Shown here: positions 17,901 through 25,980 of the stretch, in pieces
Numbering within the stretch: position 1 is the stretch's first letter
Layout of the letters: each line of letters opens with the position of its first letter
NCBI GenBank assembly: GCA_050014595.1
Contig: JBEKDA010000004.1
Coordinates: 95,541-159,540 of the forward strand
Source: PALSA-129 sp050014595
GTDB lineage: Bacteria > Acidobacteriota > Terriglobia > Bryobacterales > Bryobacteraceae
Direction: 5' to 3'
Length of the DNA stretch: 64,000 nt
Position numbers and translations under genes: made by a program
Notes under the pieces: generated by a model
What the model was told of the DNA's origin: nothing
What the model saw: only the letters and a program-made list of their open reading frames with translations
Databases searched by the model: none

Positions 17901-18132
17901 CATTCCCGCCGGCGAGACCTTGGTGTCCATGATTGGGGACGGGTGGTCCTGCACCAAGAACGTCTGCATACGCAGCGACGCTATTCCCGCCGGCGGTGGT
18001 TATCCAGCTATTACCGTGACCGTCAATGTGGCGTCGAATGCCGCCTCCTCCGTCACCAACACGGTGACGGTAACCGGTGGAAGTTCCGCCACTGCTACCG
18101 CCAGTGACGTGACCACCATCACCGGCAGTTAG
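14980..18132 (+). CDS. Secreted NHL-repeat protein with Solibacter-type (TIGR03437) and DUF11 domains
   Basis: 1050 residues. The signal peptide is MKCISLFLLCTAALFAQ. Residues about 30-440 contain NHL-type propeller repeats (VADTDHNRVLIWNTIPG recurs with variations such as VADTQNNRVLVYNHIP and VTDLGYNRVLIWNTIP). Residues about 560-900 carry segments resembling the TIGR03437 domain (SVAPGTIVSIVGSGLS, YVSPTQINAQIPWEL). Residues about 930-1050 form a DUF11-like Ig fold (YTVTVSNVGTQNPTAGVVTL). Two internal repeats around 455 and 705 share a TVTV-rich, SYT-TDTLxxI pattern. It is probably a large exported or surface adhesion/binding protein; no catalytic motif is seen. The adjacent GT-C gene follows after 6 nt. 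Confidence 0.88.
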   Translation: MKCISLFLLCTAALFAQKFMTGQAARAVIGQETFTSQDTNSSDTVVGGVSGLAFAGDTLFVADSNRVGSYPSNNRVLLFQNLSSQLPAPTAELSYSRKCPVCVGEANIVLGQPDFVTTTVNLTATQNDLRQPTAVASDGVHVVVADTDHNRVLIWNTIPGYNNAPADVVIGQPDFVSVGLPGNQPNANSMRGPQGVWIQNGKLYVADTQNNRVLVYNHIPTTNGVAADVVIGAPNFTTFVEPDISQQTTTASSSNLLNPVSVTSDGVRLYVTDLGYNRVLIWNTIPTTNGAPADVEIGQPDMVSSISNNAYTGTAATSSTDTTDKEVPVLCTVSNGTDPAGNPTYPAGCSSTLSFPRFALAGGGHLFLADGGNDRVLVFDKIPTANAAAADYILGQIGGEVDQATNDTNSLETPLSLAWDGTNLFVSDSYNDRIVVYSIGANNVQYQAVRNSASFDITAHGTITIGGTIQAGDVATITINGTNYTYTVVATDTLASIVTSITALLNSANNGAGDPYLIAVADTTNLFVQLNAKTPGDLGNNVTYSAAVAAATSTTNITATAGLTATAATANLSGGGDAASVAPGTIVSIVGSGLSANTVSADLTANQLPTQLGGTEVYFDGIQAPLVYVSPTQINAQIPWELGDSTSINAYVRSVMSDGSIMVTTSVATTIVPANPGIYTKNGTTNPEIAVAMHSSSYATAVVSVDGTVTAGNLATVTVAGRSYSYTAQSTDTLDTIRDNLVIQINNDPQVSAMAAGLFDRIILTTRVQGPEGNGIPITATATGGPSNSSLSLTMTALDSETCCGNVAGAPITQTNPALPGEIIEILATGLGVPVLSDLVMPLIQTGVKYPSNGPITSPQESVSSFVGGSTGDVLQATLLPGSVGIYEVLLHTNSGLASNPYAAVTIAQDIYVSNQVTVPVVNNGSLNVAPVLSVSKTHTGNFTPGQQGATYTVTVSNVGTQNPTAGVVTLTDTIPAGETLVSMIGDGWSCTKNVCIRSDAIPAGGGYPAITVTVNVASNAASSVTNTVTVTGGSSATATASDVTTITGS

Positions 18133-18138
18133 CGTCCC

Positions 18139-19524
18139 TTGAGCCGCCGCCTTCTCACCCCGTTCCTGTTCGCGTGGTTCTTGTTCTTTTCGTGGGACGG
18201 CCTGCGCGCGCGCTTTTCCCCCGACGACATGATGAACATCGACAGCTTCTACTGGACGCCCGGCGCGTGGCGGCTGTTGGTCTCCCAGTTCCTGTTGTGG
18301 CGCGGCTACTACCGGCCCATGGGCGGCTTGTTTTATCTGCCCATCCTGAGCGGCTGGGGTTTGAATCCGCTGCCCTACCACGTGGCGCTATCCCTAATCC
18401 TGCTGGTGAATGTCTGGCTGGTTTACCGCCTGGCGCGCCGGCTGGGCGCCGATTGGCCCGCCGCCGCGCTGGCCGCGCTGGTGGCCTGCTATCACGCCGG
18501 GCTCAGCAACCTTTACTACAACACCGCTTTCGTCTATGACGCCCTGTGCGGCTGTTTCTACTTCGGTGCGCTGCTCTATTACCTGCGCACCCGCGCCGAT
18601 GGCCGCTTCCCCGGCGCGCGCCAAACCTTGATCTTCGCCGCCCTGATGGTATGCGCGCTCAACTCCAAGGAGATGGCGCTTACGCTCCCCGCCGCGCTCC
18701 TGGCCTATGAATGGAGCTACCACCGGCCGCTGGGACGCGGCGCGGCAAAGATGGTGGGACTCGCCGCCGTCCTGGTGCTGCTGGATCTCTACGGCAAGAT
18801 ATGGGGCGTGGATGCGCTGACTGGCATGGAGGGCTATCGCCCGGTCTTCTCGCTCCAGCGCTTGCACGATTTTGAGCGGACCTTCCTCGCCGACGCCGCC
18901 TTTCTGCACGCCGGCTGGGGCGGAATCCTGGCGTTCTGGGCGGTGGTCACCTACCTGGCGTGGCGTCCCGGCGCGCGTATCGTTCTACGCTTCTGCTGGC
19001 TGTTTCTGCTGCTGGCGCCGCTGCCCATCGAGTTCCTGCCCGGCAAGAGCCAGGCGTGCCTCTATATCCCGATGATCGGCGCCGCGGTTTTCGCGGCCGT
19101 GGTGCTGGTGGATGCGGCGCGAGCCGCCGCCGGTTTTCTCTCCCGCGAACCGCTCTTTGGCCGCTTGGGGCGGCCAGCCCTGTTCGCGGTCCTTCTGGCG
19201 GCCGCCGTTTTCTACTGGGGCCGCTTCAACCTGAATCGAAAGATAGTGGATGCCAAGCCGGTGATGGCGGCTTTGGGACGCCAGACGGCGCAGGTCATCG
19301 AGCAATTCCGGGAGTTGAATCCACAGGTGAGTTCCGGCAGCCACGTGGTCTTCCTGAACGACCCTTTCCAGGAATGGGACATGCTGTTCATCGCCGACCT
19401 CTGGTTCCGCGATCGCAGCATCACCGTGCACCTCCAAAAAAAGACGCCGCTCACGCCCGCTTCGCTTGCCGGCATCCCATACTGGTTCGATTACCGCGAG
19501 GGCCGCCTGGTGCGGCTGAAGTGA
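18139..19524 (+). CDS. GT-C type multi-pass glycosyltransferase-like protein (paralogue A)
   Basis: 461 residues with about 10 membrane segments. The first extracytoplasmic loop has SPDDMMNIDSFYW, whose Asp pair sits where GT-C (family 39/PMT-like) enzymes keep their catalytic acid, then LLWRGYYRPMGGLFYLP. The same layout recurs in the genes at 23004 and 24471. The C-terminal 120 residues form a soluble tail. Such enzymes move sugars from polyprenyl-phosphate donors outside the membrane; substrate and acceptor are unknown. The start is TTG, 6 nt after the NHL gene's stop. Confidence 0.7.
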   Translation: MSRRLLTPFLFAWFLFFSWDGLRARFSPDDMMNIDSFYWTPGAWRLLVSQFLLWRGYYRPMGGLFYLPILSGWGLNPLPYHVALSLILLVNVWLVYRLARRLGADWPAAALAALVACYHAGLSNLYYNTAFVYDALCGCFYFGALLYYLRTRADGRFPGARQTLIFAALMVCALNSKEMALTLPAALLAYEWSYHRPLGRGAAKMVGLAAVLVLLDLYGKIWGVDALTGMEGYRPVFSLQRLHDFERTFLADAAFLHAGWGGILAFWAVVTYLAWRPGARIVLRFCWLFLLLAPLPIEFLPGKSQACLYIPMIGAAVFAAVVLVDAARAAAGFLSREPLFGRLGRPALFAVLLAAAVFYWGRFNLNRKIVDAKPVMAALGRQTAQVIEQFRELNPQVSSGSHVVFLNDPFQEWDMLFIADLWFRDRSITVHLQKKTPLTPASLAGIPYWFDYREGRLVRLK

Positions 19525-19610
19525 GAATTGAGCGCATTCACCCAAAATATCCCCACATACGCGGGGAGCGGGATTGGGGCTAATCGCGCAGCGCGGCGGC
19601 TCCCTCACGT

Positions 19611-19694
19611 GGGGCAGCCGTTCAGGCTGCTGACGCGCTCTCCAGCGGGTCCAGCCGGCTGAAAGCCGGCTGCGGGCAGGATTGCCCGCCCCAA
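19611..19694. repeat. Cluster of three palindromic hairpins
   Basis: GCAGCC-GTTCA-GGCTGC (19614-19630), CAGCCGGC-TGAAA-GCCGGCTG (19652-19672) and GGGC-AGGATT-GCCC (19674-19687) follow each other in the gap between a GT-C gene and dksA. Stems differ while loops are of the TGAA or AGG class seen elsewhere in the window. The third loop is the reverse complement of the loop at 44321-44326. Confidence 0.8.
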
Positions 19695-19732
19695 ACAAGA
19701 AACACAAAGGGCGCGAGATTGCTCTCGCGCCC
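19690..19732 (-). terminator. Intrinsic terminator of dksA
   Basis: On the minus strand, 14 nt after the dksA stop, GGGCGCGAGA-GCAA-TCTCGCGCCC forms a perfect 10-bp stem with a 4-nt loop, followed by TTTGTGTTTCTTGTTT. This is the clearest rho-independent terminator in the window. Confidence 0.8.
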
Positions 19733-19746
19733 CCGGTGGTTAGAGC

Positions 19747-20121
19747 TTATGCCGCCAGCAGTTCGTCCACCTCGGCCGATTCGAACTCGTGGCGATCCGC
19801 CGCTTCCTGGCAGGTGATGCAAAACTTGGTCCAGGGCACCGCATCCAGGCGCTTGGGCTTGATCTCCTCTTCGCAATGCAGGCAGATTCCGTAGCTGCCA
19901 TCGGCGATCCGCATCAGCGCGCCGCGGACGTTGCGGAGCAGGTTCGATTCCCGGTCCAGGTTGCGGATTGCGAGCTCGCGCTCCCCGGCGAGTTGCACTT
20001 CGTCGAGGGCATCCGGAGTCTTTTCAATGGCGATGTCTTCGCGGTTACGCAGTCCCACGGAAAGTTCGGACTGCCTGGCCTCGAGCACCGCTCTATATTT
20101 GTTTAGTTCGGTCTGGTTCAT
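19747..20121 (-). CDS. dksA: DksA/TraR-family zinc-finger regulator
   Basis: 124 residues. An N-terminal coiled coil (about 1-80, with acidic DALDEV at its tip as in DksA) is followed by a four-cysteine zinc finger, CLHC...CITC, near residues 81-106. Such proteins bind the RNA polymerase secondary channel and work with ppGpp. It is a little shorter than E. coli DksA (151), as is usual outside Proteobacteria. GGGAG lies 9 nt before the ATG, and a TATACT at 20179-20184 may be the -10 box. A strong terminator follows, so it is probably monocistronic. Confidence 0.9.
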   Translation of the reverse strand: MNQTELNKYRAVLEARQSELSVGLRNREDIAIEKTPDALDEVQLAGERELAIRNLDRESNLLRNVRGALMRIADGSYGICLHCEEEIKPKRLDAVPWTKFCITCQEAADRHEFESAEVDELLAA

Positions 20122-20382
20122 AAAATTGTCTCCCGGTTCTTTTTTATCTTGTCGTTAGCGTTCTTTCCTTCCGCAACAGTATAGACGGAATTTTCTGCTA
20201 AAGGTTTCACGCCTCCCAATCCCTCTTCAGGGCTATTGGCTCGCCGTGCGTTCACCCAGCGGCGACCTACGAGGGCTTTTCATAGCAATTTATTTGCCAA
20301 ACTTTCAGCCTCCCCAAAAACCACTTTTCGTCCAGCCGCGCTCTTTCCACTCACTCATCGGCCAAGATGTTAATATCTCTAG

Positions 20383-22029
20383 TTGGATCGTCCTCCCACC
20401 CCGGCAAAATCTCAAAAGTATAGACTGCCCGGCACTCTCACGGCGTTGATGGCTTGCCTGTATTTCCTGCTCGCCGGGTTGACATTTCTTTCCAACATCG
20501 GTGTCGAACACGACGAAACCATCTTCGCCATGGCGTTTCTCAAGCCCACCGGCGAAGCTTACGCCATCCGCATCGGCCATTCCCATATCCCGCTCATGAT
20601 CATGAGCTATATCGGCACATTGAAAGCGTGGCTTTACCGTCCGATTCTACGAATGTTTGGAACGGGAATGCTGCCTCTCCGGCTGCCCATGCTGCTGGCG
20701 GGAGTAGCCAGCGTGTGGCTGTTTTTCCTGCTTCTGCGCCGCATCGCCGGAGAACGTGCCGCAATCATTGGATGCACTTTGCTGGCGGCGGATGCAACCT
20801 ACCTGCTGACCCTCTGCTTCGACTGGGGACCGGTCGCCTTGCAACACCTGTTGCTTCTGGGCGGCATGCTCCTGGTAGTGCGGTTTTGCCAGCAGCAGAG
20901 CCACCACGCGCTGTTTTGGGGCTTCTTTTTGTTGGGGTTGGCGATCTGGGATAAAGCCTTGGCCGTGTGGATGTTGTCTGCCGTCGGGGTGGCTTCGGCG
21001 GTGGTCTTCCCCCGGCTTATCCTGCGCCTGCTGACCGGGCGCCGCGTGGCGCTGGCCGTGGCCGGTTTCCTCCTCGGTGCGCTGCCGCTCCTGATTTATA
21101 ACGAAAAGAACCATTGGGACACCTTCCGGGGCAACTTCCATAAGGATTCGAGCGACCTCCCCGGCAAAGCCCGCATGCTCATGAACACGGCCCAAGGTGG
21201 AGGCCTGTTCGGCTGGATGTTCGACGAGAACTGGCAGACCACCGCACCCCACCCGGCCAGAGGCTGGGCGCAGGAGTTTAGTGCCAGAATATCGTCACTT
21301 GCCGGGCACCCTCGGCGCCACCTCCTGTTTTATGCGTTCCTGCTGGCGCTCGCGCTGGCGCCACTGGCGCGCGGCGACGCCCTGCGCGCCATGGCCTTCG
21401 CGCTCATCGCCTTGGCCGTCGCATGGATACAAATGGCCATCACCGCCAATGCCGGCGGCAGCGTGCATCACACCATCCTGCTTTGGCCGCTTCCGCAACT
21501 GGTCGTGGCTGTTTCCTTTGCCGCCGCCTCGCGCCGCCTGGGGCGCGCCGGCCTGCCGGCCCTGGCCGTCGCCGGCGCGGCCATGGCGATCGCGGGCGTG
21601 CTGGTGACGGCCGAGTATCAATATGTCAGTTTCCGTTACGGCGGCTCTCCGGTTTGGACGGATGCCATCTTCGCTCTCCGCGATTACATGAAAGGCGTGC
21701 ACGCCGCCCACATTTACAGCTTGGATTGGGGAATTCTGGACAGCCTGCGCCTGCTCGGCAACGGCGCCTTGCCGCTGCTGGTGGGCGACGATCCCATTTC
21801 CAAACCGGAGCTGAGTCCGGAGGACCGCGCGCCCATCGCGCGCATGATCACCGACCCCGGCGCGGTTTTCATCGCGCATACCAAGGACTTCGAAAACTTC
21901 CACGAAGTCAACAACAAGCTGATTAAGTTCGCCGCGGGGATTGGCTACCAGCGCGCAATGATCGCGGTGATTCCGGACACCTACGGCCGCCCGGCGTACG
22001 AAGTCTACCGCTTCGTGGCCACGCCCTAA
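20383..22029 (+). CDS. GT39-like membrane glycosyltransferase (paralogue B)
   Basis: 548 residues with about 11 membrane segments. The first loop holds NIGVEHDETIFAMAF, whose acidic pair (D-E) matches the GT-C/ArnT-PMT position. After helix 1-3 comes PLRLPMLLAGVASVWLFFLL, typical of dolichyl-P-mannose-mannosyltransferase-like proteins. The C-terminal soluble part includes NFHEVNNKLIKFA. It is more distant from the other GT-C proteins here. The start is TTG as given; an ATG at 20449 would remove 22 residues but also the basic leader. The 260-bp gap upstream shows no clear element. Confidence 0.7.
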   Translation: MDRPPTPAKSQKYRLPGTLTALMACLYFLLAGLTFLSNIGVEHDETIFAMAFLKPTGEAYAIRIGHSHIPLMIMSYIGTLKAWLYRPILRMFGTGMLPLRLPMLLAGVASVWLFFLLLRRIAGERAAIIGCTLLAADATYLLTLCFDWGPVALQHLLLLGGMLLVVRFCQQQSHHALFWGFFLLGLAIWDKALAVWMLSAVGVASAVVFPRLILRLLTGRRVALAVAGFLLGALPLLIYNEKNHWDTFRGNFHKDSSDLPGKARMLMNTAQGGGLFGWMFDENWQTTAPHPARGWAQEFSARISSLAGHPRRHLLFYAFLLALALAPLARGDALRAMAFALIALAVAWIQMAITANAGGSVHHTILLWPLPQLVVAVSFAAASRRLGRAGLPALAVAGAAMAIAGVLVTAEYQYVSFRYGGSPVWTDAIFALRDYMKGVHAAHIYSLDWGILDSLRLLGNGALPLLVGDDPISKPELSPEDRAPIARMITDPGAVFIAHTKDFENFHEVNNKLIKFAAGIGYQRAMIAVIPDTYGRPAYEVYRFVATP

Positions 22030-22041
22030 CTATGACTAACG

Positions 22042-22080
22042 GGGTTAACCCGGTCAGCTCCAATGCTAGCCCGGGCTAGC
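22042..22080. repeat. Two perfect palindromes between convergent genes
   Basis: GGGTTAACCC (22042-22051) and GCTAGCCCGGGCTAGC (22065-22080) sit in the 93-bp gap between the GT39-like gene and the methyltransferase, which converge. They could form short stems and act as a bidirectional transcription end, but no T-tract is present. Confidence 0.5.
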
Positions 22081-22122
22081 CCGTCAGCTTTCGGACTGCG
22101 TGCCTGACACTGACCACGCCTG

Positions 22123-22953
22123 CTAACGCGGGTGATTGGCGAAGAGGAAATTCAGGCTGGAGCAGTACGGGCACCGGTAGAACAGCCCTGCGATGGGTTC
22201 GGCGCGCGCCTGGTCCAGGGCGGAGCCGCAAGACATGCAGACGTTCAAGCAGCCCGGCTCGGGTTCTGGCTGCTTTGCGTCCGGACCGAATGCCAAGGCC
22301 CAGCCATAGCGCGAGAGCCTCGTAGAGAAGCAGCAATCCGCGAGCCTGCTGCCCAGGTTGAGGAAGAGCTTGGTGCCGCCGAAACACCAGGAAGGCAGGT
22401 GGCCGAGCCACCGCATTCTCCTCGGCAGCGGACCCGGCAGTCGGCCGCGCGGCGACGGCACAAAATTGCGTTTGTCCACAAAGATAAACGAGGCGAAAAG
22501 CTCTCTCCATCCGGCCAGATGCAGCTCCGTGCCCGATTCGATCGCGCCAATCACGCTCTCAAAACTGAAACGCTGAAAGTGGCCTCCACCACACAACAGC
22601 AGCCGGTATAGGCGATCACAGAAGCTCCTGCCGTCGGGAACCGACACGAACAATCGGCCCTGTGGTTTCAGCACGCGGCGGATTTCGCGGATCGCGCCTG
22701 CCGGGTCGCGGAAGTGCTCCAGGCTGTGGTGGCAGATGACCAAGTCGAAACTCCGGCTCGCGAATGGCAGGCTGTGGCTCTCGGCGCAGGCACTGGACAG
22801 TTCGCGGTTGCGTGCCAGTTCCTTGGGATCCACGTCCACCCCGATGACGGTCAATCCGGCCAACTGCGCTCTCAGGCTTCCGGCTCCGCACCCCAGGTCC
22901 AGGATTCGCTGCAAAGGGGATAATTCGCCGAGCCAGCTCTCGAGCAATCGCAT
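22123..22953 (-). CDS. SAM-dependent methyltransferase with C-terminal zinc ribbon
   Basis: 276 residues from the ATG at 22953; an upstream TTG at 23001 is possible. Class I methyltransferase motifs are ILDLGCGAGSLRAQL (SAM-binding motif I), GVDVDPKEL (motif II acidic residue) and SFDLVICHHSLEHFRDPAGAIREI (Methyltransf_11). The last 40 residues carry CMSCG and CPYCS, a likely zinc ribbon. It sits among glycosyltransferases and may modify a glycan or lipid-linked intermediate, but that is context only. It is divergent from the GT-C gene at 23004. Confidence 0.82.
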   Translation of the reverse strand: MRLLESWLGELSPLQRILDLGCGAGSLRAQLAGLTVIGVDVDPKELARNRELSSACAESHSLPFASRSFDLVICHHSLEHFRDPAGAIREIRRVLKPQGRLFVSVPDGRSFCDRLYRLLLCGGGHFQRFSFESVIGAIESGTELHLAGWRELFASFIFVDKRNFVPSPRGRLPGPLPRRMRWLGHLPSWCFGGTKLFLNLGSRLADCCFSTRLSRYGWALAFGPDAKQPEPEPGCLNVCMSCGSALDQARAEPIAGLFYRCPYCSSLNFLFANHPR

Positions 22954-23003
22954 GCTCGATACAGCATAGCGTACGCCGGCAACGCTCGTGTTATGCTGCA
23001 AGT

Positions 23004-24443
23004 TTGCCTGTCTCAGCCCTCCGCTCCTCCACGGCCGCGGCGCGTTACGGAGCGGCCGCGCTTTTCCTGGCCGCCTACTTCGTCTATTTTTCGTGGGACC
23101 GCCTGCCAGTGCCTTTTTCCTCCGATGACCTGATGAACCTGGACTTCTATTGGAAGCGAGGGCCAGCCTGGATGGTATATGCGCAGTTCCCCTTGTGGCG
23201 CGGCTACTACCGCCCCATGGGTGCGGTGTTCTATCTGCCGCTATTCCATGGATTCGGCTTGAACCCCACCGCGTACCACGCCACCATCATGCTGCTGCTT
23301 CTGGCCAATGCGTATCTGCTCTACCGTTTCGCGAAGTTGTTGGGCGCGGGAGAATTGGCCGCCGGCCTGGCTGCGCTGGTGGTGTGCTACCACGCAGGAT
23401 TGGGCCCGCTCTACTATTACACCGGCTTTGTGTACGATGTGCTCGGCTTCTTCTTCTACGTGGGCGCGCTGGTGCTTTACGCGAGTGTGCGAACGCGCGC
23501 CCGGCTGCTCGGCGTGTGGGAGACCGCGGCCTTCCTCGGCCTTTTCCTTTGCGCCCTGAACTCCAAAGAAACGGCGGCCACCCTGCCGGCAATTCTGCTG
23601 GTCTACGAATGGATTTACCACCGGCCGGCGCTCGGGCTACGCGCCTGGTGCCGCGGCGGGGCGCGTGTTGCGCTCTACAGTGCAGGGATGGCTCTGCTTT
23701 CTCTTTACGGCAAGCTGTTTGGACCCGATCCCCTGGTGAATGCGGCGGGATATCGTCCCATCTTCTCGCTGCACCAGGTCCAGCAGTTTCAGACCGCCGC
23801 ACTCGGCGACCTGCTTCTCAACCAGCATTACTCAGGGTGGATGAGGATTCTGGCGATGTGGGCGCTGTTGTTCTTTCTGGCATGGCGAAGAGACCGGCCG
23901 GTCCTGCGATTCTGCTGGTGGTTCGTGCTGATCGCGCCGCTGCCGGTGGAGTTTCTGGAGCATCGTACGGGAGCGAACCTGTATGTCCCGCTGGCTGGCA
24001 TGGCGATATTCGGCGCCGTGATTTTCGTGGATCTGGTGGCCTGGCTCGCGACCGTGCTCCGGCGCGTGGATCGGCGCGTGGTGCTGGCCGTGACCATCGC
24101 GGCGGGAGTGTATTTCTGGGCGCACCGCAATCACCATCTCAAGGAGCGGTTCGTCCGGCCGGCTATGGCCCAGACCGGCAAACTGCAGTGGGAAATTCTG
24201 CGGCAGTTTCGCGCGCTCAACCCGCGCGTGGCGGCCGGGGACCGTGTCGCAATCCTGAACGATCCGGTGGAGCCGAACGATCCTCTGAACGGGTTGGAGA
24301 CGTTTTTCATCGCGGAACTCTGGTTTCGCGACCGGAGCGTAACGGTGTATTTGCAGCGGCTGAACCGCCTGCCCCCGGAAGAACTGGCGCGGTTGGACCA
24401 CGTGTATGCATTTCAAGACGGCCGGCTGGTACAGGTGAAGTGA
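23004..24443 (+). CDS. GT-C type multi-pass glycosyltransferase-like protein (paralogue C)
   Basis: 479 residues, about 10 membrane segments. It is clearly related to the protein at 18139: SSDDLMNLDFYW in the first loop, LWRGYYRPMGAVFYLPLFHGFGLNP, then CALNSKETAATLPAILLVYEWIYHRP, and a soluble C-terminal tail with FFIAELWFRDRSVTVYLQ. These shared stretches run the length of both proteins, so they arose by duplication. The start is TTG. Function is as for paralogue A: transfer of a lipid-linked sugar outside the membrane is inferred from fold only. Confidence 0.7.
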   Translation: MPVSALRSSTAAARYGAAALFLAAYFVYFSWDRLPVPFSSDDLMNLDFYWKRGPAWMVYAQFPLWRGYYRPMGAVFYLPLFHGFGLNPTAYHATIMLLLLANAYLLYRFAKLLGAGELAAGLAALVVCYHAGLGPLYYYTGFVYDVLGFFFYVGALVLYASVRTRARLLGVWETAAFLGLFLCALNSKETAATLPAILLVYEWIYHRPALGLRAWCRGGARVALYSAGMALLSLYGKLFGPDPLVNAAGYRPIFSLHQVQQFQTAALGDLLLNQHYSGWMRILAMWALLFFLAWRRDRPVLRFCWWFVLIAPLPVEFLEHRTGANLYVPLAGMAIFGAVIFVDLVAWLATVLRRVDRRVVLAVTIAAGVYFWAHRNHHLKERFVRPAMAQTGKLQWEILRQFRALNPRVAAGDRVAILNDPVEPNDPLNGLETFFIAELWFRDRSVTVYLQRLNRLPPEELARLDHVYAFQDGRLVQVK

Positions 24444-24470
24444 CTCACTCCGGTTCGATCGGTCACAATC

Positions 24471-25874
24471 CTATCGGGGCAGCACCCTGACCAGCTTCCC
24501 GTCATCCCACCGGAACACGGCGTCATAACGCCCGCTCATCGCCTCGCCGTCCTTGGCGCGAGCCACCTGCAGCGTTGAATCGTGATAGAAAAGCCGCGCC
24601 AGGAAGACCAGCCAAAAGGTCCGTTGCGGAAACGGATCGTCCTGGAAGAACAGACGCGCTCCGTGAGGCAATGCCGGTTGGACGCGCTCGAGCCCGGCGG
24701 TCATTTCCTCCGTCGGCAGGCGGGCGTTGGTAAACACCTGCATGGTCTTCCTGGATTCCCGGGCGTGCAGTGGCGCCAGGGCCAGGGCCACCGCCAGGAA
24801 CAGAACCGCCGGCGGGACCGCCTGGCCCACTTTCTCCCTCAGCATTACCAGGACGGTTGCGGCGTACAACGCCCACCCGGCCATCGGCAAATAAATGAAG
24901 AAGCCCGAATAGTGCGGCACGAAAATGAAGGGCAGAACGCTGAACAGCACGAAGAACCACGCGAACAGCAAAGGACGCGAGCGCCGCCATACCGCCAGGG
25001 TCAACATCGCCGCCATCAGCAGGACGGTGTTGCCAGCGCGAAAAAAGTGCTCCCGGTAAAACAGCACATTCAGGTACAAAGGAAACGTGTGCAGGTAGCG
25101 CGAAGCGGAGATCGCCGGCCGGTACGCCGGATTGGCGGTGAGGCTCCCCGGACCCGTGAGCTTGCCAATCAAGTACGGTATGGTGATCAGCGCCGAAATC
25201 GCCGCGCCACGCCCCTCCCGCATCAGCCAGCCAGCCCAGGCGCGCACGCCGCGTTCCGGCCCGTGCCAGATCCACTCATAACATGCCACCGACAGCGGCA
25301 GCGTCACCGCCAGTTCCTTGGAATTGAGCGCACAGATGTAAAGGGCCAGGAACGCCGTCCACTGCCGCCAGTTCAACATCGCTCCCGCCCGGCGGATTCC
25401 CAGGTAGTAATACAGCGCCGCGAAGTAAAACGCGAAACACAGCAGCTCGTAAATGGTGCCGGAACTGTAGTACAGGTTTACCAACCATGCGTGATAGCTC
25501 ATCAGCAGCGTCGCCAGCAGCGCGGCCTCGCGCCGCTCGGTCAGCCGCAGGCAAACCCCGTACAGCAGCACCAGGTTCCCCGGCAGCAGCGCGAAACAGA
25601 CCACGCGGAAAGGCAGGGGGTGGAACCCCAGGAGGCGATAGACCGCGACGTACGCCACTCCGCCCATGGGTCGATACGCCGGGCTCCAATAGGTAAGATT
25701 GCTCAGGACGAGCCGCGCGAACGATGGCGTCAGATGAATATGGAGGTTCGCAAGGTCGTCGCCCGTGAACCGTGCCCACAGCCCGCCGCCGGCGAACCAG
25801 AACAAGTATCCAACCAGGAAGAGACCAGGCCCAAACCGGGCCACGGTTGTTCGCACTGCGCCATTATCGCTCAA
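24471..25874 (-). CDS. GT-C type multi-pass glycosyltransferase-like protein (paralogue D)
   Basis: About 467 residues if translation starts at the TTG at 25874. The frame stays open upstream to 26072, but that part is basic, lacks hydrophobic character and overlaps the neighbouring broken gene, so it is unlikely to be coding. The first loop has ARFTGDDLANLHIHL and then YWSPAYRPMGGVAYVAVYRLLGFHP, the diverged form of the DD and YRPMGG motifs of paralogues A and C; ICALNSKELAVTLPLSVACYEW repeats another shared block. The tail ends LFYHDSTLQVARAKDG. It is convergent with paralogue C, 27 nt apart. Confidence 0.7.
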   Translation of the reverse strand: MSDNGAVRTTVARFGPGLFLVGYLFWFAGGGLWARFTGDDLANLHIHLTPSFARLVLSNLTYWSPAYRPMGGVAYVAVYRLLGFHPLPFRVVCFALLPGNLVLLYGVCLRLTERREAALLATLLMSYHAWLVNLYYSSGTIYELLCFAFYFAALYYYLGIRRAGAMLNWRQWTAFLALYICALNSKELAVTLPLSVACYEWIWHGPERGVRAWAGWLMREGRGAAISALITIPYLIGKLTGPGSLTANPAYRPAISASRYLHTFPLYLNVLFYREHFFRAGNTVLLMAAMLTLAVWRRSRPLLFAWFFVLFSVLPFIFVPHYSGFFIYLPMAGWALYAATVLVMLREKVGQAVPPAVLFLAVALALAPLHARESRKTMQVFTNARLPTEEMTAGLERVQPALPHGARLFFQDDPFPQRTFWLVFLARLFYHDSTLQVARAKDGEAMSGRYDAVFRWDDGKLVRVLPR

Positions 25875-25980
25875 GCCGTGATGCCGGGTCCATTCAGCGG
25901 GACCTAACGGGTGTGCGTCCGCGGTGCTGCACGGGAACTCTGAACACAGGTGGGTCCTCGGCAAACGTGAATGTTTGTTT